Shown here piece by piece: positions 34,937 to 42,762 of a DNA stretch of 46,164 nucleotides. The first letter of the stretch is position 1. Each line of letters begins with the position of its first letter. The notes beneath the pieces are model-generated. The model worked only from the letters and a program-made list of their open reading frames with translations, ran no database searches and had not been told where the DNA came from. The position numbers and the translations under genes are program-made. Origin of the DNA: Thermoguttaceae bacterium (lineage in GTDB: Bacteria; Planctomycetota; Planctomycetia; Pirellulales; Thermoguttaceae); assembly GCA_025062105.1 (NCBI GenBank), contig JANXAQ010000112.1, positions 1-46,164 on the forward strand, read 5' to 3'.

Positions 34937-36283
34937 ATGCATGTGGTGATTCTGGGAGCCGGGGCCACTGGCTTGACAGCAGCCTATCTTTTGCGTCGGG
35001 CAGGCGTAGAGGTAACCTTATTAGAAGCAGCGTCCAAGCCAGGAGGACTTTTGACCACCTTTTCTCTCGGTCAAGGTGATCCCATAGAATGTTATTACCA
35101 TCACTGTTTTACTCATGATGTGGAGTTGCAGTGGCTTTTGGCAGAACTAGGGCTGAGCGATCGGTTGATATATCGGCCCACGACAATGGCCGTTTATCGG
35201 GAAGGCCGATTTTGGCCCTTTAACAGCCCGTTGGATGTGCTTCGTTTTAGGCCGATCGGGCTGTTGGAGCGGTTTCGGTTGGGGCTGAGCGGGTGGTTGC
35301 TCAGTCGGTTGGCTTGGTATAGTCGGCAGGAAGAGGTTTCGGCATTAGCATGGTTTCGGCGTTGGGCAGGTCCAAAGGCCACCCAGGCTGTTTGGCTGCC
35401 ACTGCTTCAGGGGAAATTCGGCGAATTAGCTGACAGGGTGAGTTTAGCCTGGATGGCAGGCCGACTCCATCAACGGGCCAGTTCCCGCCGGAGCGGTCAG
35501 GAACAGCTCGGTTATCTACGTGGTAGTCTGCAAGTGTTGGTGGATCGGCTGGTAGAGCGGTTGGCAGACTGGCAGACGGCTATGTGCTGGCAATGCCCGG
35601 CCGAAGCCCTGTTGGTGGAGAATGGTCGGGTAGTAGGCGTCCGAGTACAGGGCAAAGCGTTTCGCGCTGATGCCCTTGTGGTTACCACAGCCCCAGCCAT
35701 ATTGGCCGGGCTGGTTCGCCCCATCTGCTCCGAATATGCCAGCCAGTTGGATAGCATCCAATACCTAGCAGCGGTGTGTATGTTGGTAAGCCTACGGCGG
35801 CCGTTAACACAGGTCTATTGGACAAATATCACCGATCCCGACTATGACTTTATTGGTCTGGTGGAACATACCCAATTGGCTTCGCCCGACTGGTACGGCG
35901 GTCGGCATCTGGTGTACCTTACCCGATATGTGCGGCCGGAAGAACCGCTGTGGCAACTTCCGGAGCAGCAATTACAGGAGCGTTGGCTGGAGCAATTAGA
36001 ACGGCTAATCGGTCGGCCGATCCGGAACCAAATCGAAGGTGTTTGGCTGTTTCGGGCCAGGTATGCAGCACCTTTGCCGGAACTTGGCTTTTCCCGGCGG
36101 ATTCCAGCTATGCGGAGTCCGTTGCCAGGGCTTTTCGTGGCTGGTATGGTGCACATTTATCCCGACGAACGGAGTGTGAACAACTGCATTCGTGTAGCGG
36201 CGGAACTGGTACGGATCTTAGGCTTTCCGGCAATTGCCGACCAGGTCCCCCGGGGCCTTAGCTTAGCAGGTCGATATGTGTGA
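34937..36283 (+). CDS. FAD-dependent oxidoreductase, amine-oxidase/protoporphyrinogen-oxidase-like
   Basis: A 448-residue flavoprotein. It opens directly with the FAD-binding Rossmann motif VVILGAGATGLTAAYLL (3-19) and LLEAASKPGG. The body resembles the NAD(P)-binding/amine-oxidase superfamily used by protoporphyrinogen oxidases, phytoene desaturases and UDP-galactopyranose mutase-type enzymes, and it closes with LFVAGMVHIYPDERSVNNCIR, the C-terminal FAD contact. No membrane segment is seen. Members of this group are often found next to GtrB-type glycosyltransferases, as here (101-base gap), suggesting work on a sugar or lipid intermediate of envelope polysaccharide. This pairing is the best functional hint; the reaction is not known. 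Confidence 0.8.
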   Translation: MHVVILGAGATGLTAAYLLRRAGVEVTLLEAASKPGGLLTTFSLGQGDPIECYYHHCFTHDVELQWLLAELGLSDRLIYRPTTMAVYREGRFWPFNSPLDVLRFRPIGLLERFRLGLSGWLLSRLAWYSRQEEVSALAWFRRWAGPKATQAVWLPLLQGKFGELADRVSLAWMAGRLHQRASSRRSGQEQLGYLRGSLQVLVDRLVERLADWQTAMCWQCPAEALLVENGRVVGVRVQGKAFRADALVVTTAPAILAGLVRPICSEYASQLDSIQYLAAVCMLVSLRRPLTQVYWTNITDPDYDFIGLVEHTQLASPDWYGGRHLVYLTRYVRPEEPLWQLPEQQLQERWLEQLERLIGRPIRNQIEGVWLFRARYAAPLPELGFSRRIPAMRSPLPGLFVAGMVHIYPDERSVNNCIRVAAELVRILGFPAIADQVPRGLSLAGRYV

Positions 36284-36386
36284 TGCAGTAGCTCCGCATG
36301 CCGAGTAACTTTCGTTGTGCCATGTCTTGGCTGGCATAGCAGGCTTGATATGTTTGATGGATGAGCTGGGCAAAGGATCAGATCAG

Positions 36387-37562
36387 ATGCCGAAGGCTTC
36401 CTCAGTCAACGCCATCTATCTGGATCATAATGCGACGACACCGATTCGGCCCGAAGTGGTCGAAGCGATGCGAGAGGTTTGGCTTCGGGTGGGCGGCAAC
36501 CCGGCCAGTCAACACCAGTTTGGTCGAGAAGCACGCCGTCTGCTGGAGGAGGCTCGAGAAAAAATTGCCCACTTGCTGGGCGCCGAAATTACCGGCCCCG
36601 AACCGGACCGGTTGATATTTACTGCCAGCGCCACCGAGGCAAACAATTTGGCTATCTGCGGCATCGCCCTGGCCCGAACGGGTGGTCAACCCGGCAGCTT
36701 TATCACCTCCAGCCTGGAACACCCCAGTGTGCTAGGGCCAGCCGAGCATCTAGTGGATCTTGGCTGGCGCGTGGATACCCTGGGAGCTACCCCCGATGGC
36801 ATTGTGCGATTGGATCAGCTTCAGGCGTGGATATCGCCGCAAACGGCTCTGGTCAGTATCATAGCGGCCAACCATGAGATCGGCACCTTGCAGCCGATCG
36901 CGGAAGCCGTCCGCATTTGTCAAGCCCATGGCGTGCCCTTGCATACGGATGCTGTGCAGCTGGTGGGCAAATGGCCGGTGCATTTTCGGCGGCTGGGGGT
37001 GTCGGCCATGACGGTCGCAGCGCATAAGTTCCATGGCCCTGTGGGCATTGGGGCGTTAGTAGTTCGGCATGGTGTGCCGATCCAGCCTGTGCTTTTCGGC
37101 GGCCATCAGCAGGAGGGCCTACGTCCCGGCACAGAAGCAGTGGCCTTGGCGGTTGGTATGGCGACCGCCCTGGAACTATGGCAAAAAGAACAGCAAGAGC
37201 AAATTCGCCAAATGGCTGCCCTTCGAGAGCGTTTTGAGCAAAAGCTTCTGGCCGGTTGGCCAGAGATTTTGATCCATGGCCGAAACGCCCCACGATTGCC
37301 TAATACCTCTTGCATCGCATTCCCCGGTCTGGACGGCCAGGTACTGTTTACGGCATTGGATGTGGCTGGGGTGGCCTGTTCGATCGGTTCGGCCTGTATG
37401 AGCGGTTCGACCGAACCGTCGCCGACGCTTATGGCTCTGGGACTACCGAAGGAATTAGTGCTGAGTTCTCTGCGTTTTAGCCTTGGCACGACTACCACCG
37501 AACATGAAATCGAGGAGGCGATTCGTCGTATCCTCCAGGTATGCGACCATCTGGGCAGATAA
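36387..37562 (+). CDS. Cysteine desulfurase (NifS/IscS family)
   Basis: A 391-residue PLP enzyme that takes sulfur from cysteine to supply Fe-S cluster or thionucleoside synthesis. Seen are YLDHNATTPIRPEVVEAM, FTASATEANNLAI, NHEIGTLQPI, HTDAVQLVGKWPV, the PLP-lysine segment VAAHKFHGPVGIGALV, RPGTEAVALAVGMATAL, and the active-site loop GSACMSGSTEPSPTLMALG with the persulfide Cys at about 336. The short loop places it nearer NifS/IscS than SufS. I prefer ATG 36387 (AAAGGA about nine bases upstream); starts at 36357 or 36315 are possible. No iscU, iscA or sufE is adjacent. It follows the FAD gene by 103 bases. Confidence 0.93.
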   Translation: MPKASSVNAIYLDHNATTPIRPEVVEAMREVWLRVGGNPASQHQFGREARRLLEEAREKIAHLLGAEITGPEPDRLIFTASATEANNLAICGIALARTGGQPGSFITSSLEHPSVLGPAEHLVDLGWRVDTLGATPDGIVRLDQLQAWISPQTALVSIIAANHEIGTLQPIAEAVRICQAHGVPLHTDAVQLVGKWPVHFRRLGVSAMTVAAHKFHGPVGIGALVVRHGVPIQPVLFGGHQQEGLRPGTEAVALAVGMATALELWQKEQQEQIRQMAALRERFEQKLLAGWPEILIHGRNAPRLPNTSCIAFPGLDGQVLFTALDVAGVACSIGSACMSGSTEPSPTLMALGLPKELVLSSLRFSLGTTTTEHEIEEAIRRILQVCDHLGR

Positions 37563-37650
37563 GCTATCTGGTAGGGGAGGCCATGCCTGGGAGGACCTAA
37601 ACCTATGGATACAATGGTAGGTAGGTCTGACACAATGGCGGGGCTATGTT

Positions 37651-38703
37651 ATGTTCCGAGGTCTTGTTCGCTATTGGCTTCGGCAGCGCTTAGAAGAGGC
37701 CTTCCGGCAAAAGGTGGGGCAGATGGCCCATGCAGAGGGTGGGCCCGAAGCTTATGTGGCTCAGCCGAGCAGAACGGTACCCCCCTTAAAAATCCCCTCT
37801 GCCCCGTTAGGACCTTTCCAAGGGCTGGCTGCTTTTTCGACCGGCCCAGCTGGATCCGAATCCCCACAGGATCGTTCCAATGCAGCTGTTCCTGAGGCTC
37901 AGTGCAGCCCGCCGCCAACGGCAGCTATGCTTCAACCTATGCCCATGGAAAAGTCAGGGGAAACCGCGGTTGGGGCCGATGTGGCAGTGGTCTTTGCCTT
38001 AGAAAGCGAATCGGGCGGCCTAGAAGACATGCTCCAAGAGACGGGCCGATGGCGCGGCGAAGGGTTTACTGTGATTGCAGGTCGGCTGGAAGACCGGCAG
38101 GTGGTGATTGTCCGAACTGGAGCAGGGCAGGCTCCGGCTGCCCATGCTACAGAAGCCCTCTTGGATGGACATCGGCCCCGATGGGTGATTTCGGCCGGGT
38201 TTGCTGGAGCTACTCAGCCGGATCTTGATCGGTACGACCTGCTAGTGGTGGACTCGGTCGTCCGGCCGGACGGGTGCCGAGAAGTTCTTTCGCCCCCTAG
38301 CCAGTGGTTGGCGCTCACTGGGTTTGGCCGAATTCACCGAGGATTGCTCCTTAGTGGGGATCATTTGGTCAGCAGTCCACAGGAAAAACGCAGTTTAGGT
38401 GAAAAGTTCGGCGCTTCGGCTGTGGATATGGAAACATTTGGCGTTGTCCAAGTCTGCCGTCGTCGGAATGTCCCGGTGTTTGCCGTCCGGATCATCATTG
38501 ACAAATTAGACGATCAACTCCCGCCGGAAGTCCGAGGATTGCTTAAACAGAAGACGGCCGCCGCCCGATGGGGGGCTGTCTTGGGCGCCCTGTGGCATCG
38601 ACCCTCCAGTTGGAAAGACATCTACCGCCTAAAAGAACAGGCACTCATCGCTTCAGATCGGCTGGCCCGCTTTTTAGCCGGGGCGATTACAAAGCTTCCT
38701 TAA
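37651..38703 (+). CDS. Nucleoside phosphorylase/MTA-SAH nucleosidase-like protein with N-terminal extension
   Basis: A 350-residue protein whose C-terminal 240 residues belong to the PNP/UDP (MtnN-like) superfamily, which splits or phosphorolyses the glycosidic bond of purine nucleosides. Seen are VAVVFALESESGGLE, VVIVRTGAGQAPAAHATEALL, WVISAGFAGATQPDL, LLVVDSVVRPDG, and the substrate-ribose motif ASAVDMETFGVVQVC. The first 105 residues are a short helical segment followed by a Pro/Ser/Ala-rich stretch unlike the family. The true nucleoside (methylthioadenosine, adenosylhomocysteine, futalosine) cannot be told from the sequence. It lies 88 bases after the desulfurase gene and probably ends this operon. 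Confidence 0.75.
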   Translation: MFRGLVRYWLRQRLEEAFRQKVGQMAHAEGGPEAYVAQPSRTVPPLKIPSAPLGPFQGLAAFSTGPAGSESPQDRSNAAVPEAQCSPPPTAAMLQPMPMEKSGETAVGADVAVVFALESESGGLEDMLQETGRWRGEGFTVIAGRLEDRQVVIVRTGAGQAPAAHATEALLDGHRPRWVISAGFAGATQPDLDRYDLLVVDSVVRPDGCREVLSPPSQWLALTGFGRIHRGLLLSGDHLVSSPQEKRSLGEKFGASAVDMETFGVVQVCRRRNVPVFAVRIIIDKLDDQLPPEVRGLLKQKTAAARWGAVLGALWHRPSSWKDIYRLKEQALIASDRLARFLAGAITKLP

Positions 38704-38805
38704 ACAGAAAGCCTAAAAAGCTGCTAACCTTCCAGCCGAATGGAGCAATGTGTTACTGCTGGGCCAGTAGGAATCCAGCTTTTTCCACTTGTTTAGTATT
38801 TTTAG

Positions 38806-38826
38806 ATTCCCGTTCTGGGCGGGAAT
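38806..38826. repeat. Short palindrome ATTCCC-N9-GGGAAT
   Basis: ATTCCCGTTCTGGGCGGGAAT followed by GATA. It lies between convergent genes, so the hairpin could also act in transcription termination. It matches the dRS3-like palindromes at 14474, 40963 and 41143. Confidence 0.5.
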
Positions 38827-38922
38827 GATAACTGAGGGTTTGGCTAAAAAGGCAAGAGAGTTTTTCGTTCGGCGAAAGTATTCTAAAAGCCGATGGAATG
38901 ATGGGGTGCAAATGTTCCAAGT

Positions 38923-39315
38923 TCAGCCACTGCTAACTACCTTCAGTAAATGCGGTACAAAAACCAGAAGTCCTACAATGACCGAGCCGATTGAAATGAT
39001 CAGCACCGCGGCACTGCCGATGTCCAGGGCCTGTCCGAGGTGTGGATCATCCCTTTCCGGTAAGGAGCGGACCACCCATTCCAAGGCGCTATTGAGCATT
39101 TCGGTCGTCAGCACCGTGGCGATGCAGAGCACTAGCAGGCACCACTCTATTCGATCTACCTGAAACACCCATCCCGCAATTACCACCGCTGCGGCGAAAA
39201 AAAAGTGAACATAAAAGCTCTTCTGGCCTCGGATGCCCAATTTTGTGCCTCGAAAGGCGTCTTGAAACTTTTCCGGCCAAGAGCGATCGGGAATCCGGTC
39301 CGGTTCAGAAACCAT
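38923..39315 (-). CDS. Diacylglycerol/undecaprenol kinase (DgkA family)
   Basis: A 130-residue integral membrane kinase. DgkA-type proteins phosphorylate diacylglycerol or undecaprenol in the membrane. The N-terminal amphipathic helix carries FQDAFRGTKLGIRGQKS. Three membrane helices follow: FFFAAAVVIAGWVF, CLLVLCIATVLTTEMLNSALEW with the catalytic Glu region, and GSAAVLIISIGSVIVGLLVFV. The NSALE and DIGSAAV motifs match NTAIE and DMGSAAV in the family. I chose ATG 39315: GGGAGAAGG lies about 10 bases upstream and the length fits the family. The open frame runs back to 39618, overlapping the next gene, and that start is unlikely. It is 217 bases downstream of the MnmE-like gene. Confidence 0.85.
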   Translation of the reverse strand: MVSEPDRIPDRSWPEKFQDAFRGTKLGIRGQKSFYVHFFFAAAVVIAGWVFQVDRIEWCLLVLCIATVLTTEMLNSALEWVVRSLPERDDPHLGQALDIGSAAVLIISIGSVIVGLLVFVPHLLKVVSSG

Positions 39316-39532
39316 CGTTTCGATTCCTTCTCCCTCAAGCAGCAAACCGTCTATAGACCTTTCCAACGAATCCCCACTTCGTTGGGGGATCGAATGGAAC
39401 GGACTCTCTCCTAATTCTACCTTATGATAGAGACTCCCTGTGTAGAGAGCGGAAAGGAACGGGAGAACCCCCAGAGCCATTAGGGTTCGTCGGCCTGCCG
39501 AAAAGAGAGTTTTGCAAGAATTCCGGGCCCTT

Positions 39533-40903
39533 TTAGGACGCCTCACCCGATGGCTGTGCCGAGGCCATAGGACCATAAAGAATGGCCAGAAGAGCATTCT
39601 GGGCGGCGGAAAAATCATGTCGCTTCAGGTAGTTCTGGGCGGCTTGGAGAAGTTGGATTTGTCGGTCGGTAAACGGCACTGCTTCACCCGGCAGCGGCGC
39701 TTTCGGCGAAAGGCGCCGAACAATAGCCTGGATCAATTCCGGCAACCCCCGGCCCGTTACTGCGCTGACCCAAACTCCTGAGGGACGAGTACCTAAGTAG
39801 GAGAAAGTTTCTTGCCAGCCGATGGTCCCTCCTGCTTCCAGAAATCTTTCCGATTCGCCCGCCGCCTTTCCAAAGCCTGCCGACTCCGTAGTCTCCCATT
39901 CCGAGGCAGGAGGACGGGCCATCAGATCGCACTTATTGTGCACCAGCAGGGCACTAGGAAACGTATGGCAAAAGAAGTTGTCGGTTGCAGTCCAGGGTTG
40001 GTTCAAATCGGTAACTATAAGCACCAAATCGGCCTGTTGAGCTTTTTGCAGGGCCAGGCGGATGCCTGCTTCTTCCAGCGGATCGAGCGAATCCCGCCAA
40101 CCGGCGGTATCGACCAACTGAACCGGCCAGCCCTCCATGGCAGTCGTTACTGTCACTAGATCCCGAGTAGTGCCGGGCTGGGGATGGACAATAGCCCGGC
40201 TGTATCCAACCAGGGCGTTCAGCAGGCTGCTTTTGCCCACATTGGGGCGCCCCACCAAGACCACCTGCCAAGGGCTGGTCAAATGCTTGCCCAGGTTTGC
40301 TCGGTCCAGTAGAACCGACAGCCGCTCCTGAGCCGATCGAACTTGGCAGGCCTGATTGCTTTCCGGTCCAGCATGCCCATGTTCTGGCACCAGGTCCATC
40401 CCGTCAGAGGGCATTTGGAGGGTTCGGCAGGCTTCCAAGACTTCCAAAATCTGTTGGATTTCCCTTTGCAATGCGCCGTGTAGTTGATCTAAAAGGATAC
40501 TGGCGGTCCGTTCGGTCAATGCTTCCGCCAGACAAATGATCGCTTCCTTAGTAACGGAGTCTGCCGGTTGAGCAGTAAGCCAACTTTTCCAACTCAGAAG
40601 CTGACACCCTGATTGGAGTAGCAACGATTGGATTCTTCCCACCGCTCCGTGGCCGCCATGACAATGGATTTCCACGCTCTGATCGCTAAAACAACGGAGC
40701 ACCACTTCTTCGGCCGGCTCTGGTCCAAACCGAACCAGCACGGGCCGATCTCTGGGCAAATCTTCCACCGGTTGGCCGGAGGGCCGGCGGACCCAAGCCC
40801 GAAGCCGGTCCATCGCCTTCGGCCCCTCCAGACGCAACGTAGCAATGGCCCCTCGACCCGGCGGCGTCAGCAGGATCATATAGACAGGCTCTTCCGAAAC
40901 CAT
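39533..40903 (-). CDS. MnmE/TrmE-like tRNA-modification GTPase, C-terminal catalytic motif missing
   Basis: A 456-residue protein with MnmE layout. The N-terminal folate-binding fold has LLTPPGRGAIATLRLEGPKA and VEIHCHGGHGAV. A helical part with an inserted Ras-like GTPase follows: G1 GRPNVGKSS, G2 TTRD, G3 DTAGW, G4 NKCD. MnmE with MnmG installs a modification at the wobble U34 of certain tRNAs. True MnmE ends in the catalytic FCIGK motif; this one ends ...LYGPMASAQPSGEAS without it. The usual GEFTxRAFLNGK segment is also not recognisable. It may therefore be a divergent or altered-function paralogue. The start is ATG 40903 or GTG 40921. No mnmG is near. Confidence 0.75.
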   Translation of the reverse strand: MVSEEPVYMILLTPPGRGAIATLRLEGPKAMDRLRAWVRRPSGQPVEDLPRDRPVLVRFGPEPAEEVVLRCFSDQSVEIHCHGGHGAVGRIQSLLLQSGCQLLSWKSWLTAQPADSVTKEAIICLAEALTERTASILLDQLHGALQREIQQILEVLEACRTLQMPSDGMDLVPEHGHAGPESNQACQVRSAQERLSVLLDRANLGKHLTSPWQVVLVGRPNVGKSSLLNALVGYSRAIVHPQPGTTRDLVTVTTAMEGWPVQLVDTAGWRDSLDPLEEAGIRLALQKAQQADLVLIVTDLNQPWTATDNFFCHTFPSALLVHNKCDLMARPPASEWETTESAGFGKAAGESERFLEAGGTIGWQETFSYLGTRPSGVWVSAVTGRGLPELIQAIVRRLSPKAPLPGEAVPFTDRQIQLLQAAQNYLKRHDFSAAQNALLAILYGPMASAQPSGEAS

Positions 40904-40962
40904 AACATAACTTTTATACACGTATAGGGAGGCAGCCGTTCCACGGAACGAAAAAGCATGTC

Positions 40963-41162
40963 ATTCCTGCGCAACCAGGAATCCACGTCCCCCTCACCCG
41001 GCCAATCTTACGGGTGGCCGACCTCTCCCGTTCCAGGGGAGAGGAGAAAGTTTTACCGGTTTGGCGGTTCCTCCGGCATTCGGCACTGTCCTGACTACGA
41101 TGTGTAGATACCAATGCCTACGAAGAGGAAAAGCGAAACTGGATTGCCGCTTTCGCGGCAAT
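40963..41162. repeat. Two short palindromes (dRS3-like) between mnmE-like and PQQ genes
   Basis: ATTCCTGCGCAACCAGGAAT (40963-40982) and ATTGCCGCTTTCGCGGCAAT (41143-41162). The arms differ but stay complementary, so the palindrome, not the sequence, is kept. GTCATT/AATGAC borders each. Confidence 0.5.
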
Positions 41163-41199
41163 GACATGCAATGGGCTCTGTCCACAAGCGGCGGCCTCT

Positions 41200-42588
41200 T
41201 CATTCCGCAGAAGTATTCCGCAGGTCAAAACACATCAGCGTATCATGGCTTCGCAGATAAAGTTTACCGTCGTGGATAACCGGATGGGCCCAAGACGGCC
41301 CCTTTCGTACCGGAGCCATGAATTTGCCTTTTAACCGAAATCCCTCTGGAGTGGCCTCAATCAGGGCGACCATGCCGTCTTCGTATCGGAAAATCAGATG
41401 GCCGTCGGCGTACAGGACAGCGGCCGATCGTTGGCCGACCGGCTGAGCACGCCAAACCACCTTGCCGGTAAGAAACTCCAAGCAGACCGGCACTCCTTGA
41501 TTTTGCCCTGAGCCGCCATACAAATAATCTCCCACCAAGACCACACCGCCGTGATGGTTTTCGAAGTCTTGTGGGCCGTTGAACCAGACTTCCTCGGCCA
41601 GGAATTTCTCCCCCCGCCGAACAATCCGCAGCAAAGCAGAACCGGTCCGATAACTGGTGGTAACAAAGACGTAGTTATCCCGGACAATCGGAGTGGGGAT
41701 ATTGGCGACGTTATTAGCGATGCGGTTATAGCCCCAAAGGAAGCGGCCGTCTTTGGCAGCTACGCCGATGGCGCCTCGGCCGATGATGGTGATGTATTGG
41801 CGCAGGCCCTGGATGTCGGCAGCGACCATGGAACTGTACCCAGCGCCATCCGCACCCTTTGGTCCGAGCGGTGGTACGGCACATCTCCAGATGAGTTTTC
41901 CTGTGTATTTATTCAGGGCCACTACAGTGGCGACCGGCCCACCAGGCGTACAGACCACTTTGTCCCCATCCACCAGGGGCGATTCGCTGTATTTCCAACC
42001 GGACATCATCCGGCCGCCAAAATCTCTGGGAAAACTCTTACGCCATCGCAGCCGGCCTGTGGCCGTCTCCACACACACTAAATCCCCCTCGGTGCCGATG
42101 ACAAAGGCCAAATCGCCGTCAATGGTCGGAGTAGATCGGCAACCGCCGTCTGGATGGGGCGGTCCGATGGGGGTAGCCCAAAGCTCTTTTCGACTTGCCA
42201 GGTCAAAGGCCATCACATATTGAGACTCTCCGCCTTTGGGATCCGGACGGTCGCCCGTGGTAAAGATTTTTCCTCCTGCGATGGTCAGGCTGGAATATCC
42301 CCGGCCAAGACCTTCCATGGTCCAAAGCAGCTTTGGGCCTCCTTCCGGCCAACTTTTTAGCAAGCCGGTTTCCAGGCATTTGCCGTCGCAGTTTGGCCCC
42401 CGAAACCGAGTCCAATCGCCTGTTCCTTTTGCCCCAGAAGTTGCTATCGCCTTTTTCTCCGCCGCAATTCCTACCCACCCACATAGTCCTATGATGAGCA
42501 TTCCTCCAAAAGCTGCCTTAATCAGCCCTCCCGTCCACTTGCCGAACCATTGCGAATAGCCGAACCAGAGAGAAACCACGTGCTTCAT
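41200..42588 (-). CDS. PQQ-like beta-propeller repeat protein, exported
   Basis: A 462-residue exported protein. A hydrophobic segment (AAFGGMLIIGLCGWVGIA) near residues 25-43 serves as signal. The mature chain opens with DWTRFRGPNCDGKC, a start typical of planctomycete PQQ-repeat proteins annotated as BamB-like. The propeller repeats follow, with recurrent GGKIFTTGD, GDLAFVIGTEGDLVCVETATG and LVGDYLYGGSGQ strings. The propeller does not by itself show PQQ binding; a structural or binding role is likely. ATG 42588 is preceded by GAGAGAGGG. It lies 175 bases downstream of the DUF1559 gene on the same strand. Confidence 0.82.
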   Translation of the reverse strand: MKHVVSLWFGYSQWFGKWTGGLIKAAFGGMLIIGLCGWVGIAAEKKAIATSGAKGTGDWTRFRGPNCDGKCLETGLLKSWPEGGPKLLWTMEGLGRGYSSLTIAGGKIFTTGDRPDPKGGESQYVMAFDLASRKELWATPIGPPHPDGGCRSTPTIDGDLAFVIGTEGDLVCVETATGRLRWRKSFPRDFGGRMMSGWKYSESPLVDGDKVVCTPGGPVATVVALNKYTGKLIWRCAVPPLGPKGADGAGYSSMVAADIQGLRQYITIIGRGAIGVAAKDGRFLWGYNRIANNVANIPTPIVRDNYVFVTTSYRTGSALLRIVRRGEKFLAEEVWFNGPQDFENHHGGVVLVGDYLYGGSGQNQGVPVCLEFLTGKVVWRAQPVGQRSAAVLYADGHLIFRYEDGMVALIEATPEGFRLKGKFMAPVRKGPSWAHPVIHDGKLYLRSHDTLMCFDLRNTSAE

Positions 42589-42762
42589 TCAAAAACCCTC
42601 TCTCAAGACGTAACCACAAGGAAAACAAAAAACATTTCTTTAGCCTAATTGCTCGGCAGGAAGAATGCAACAGGCGTCCCTAAACGGGCGGAAGAGGGGA
42701 GGAGATCGGAGCGGAAAGAGATAGGCCTCCGAAAGGCAACTGCCGAGGTCCGTAGAAGCAGG

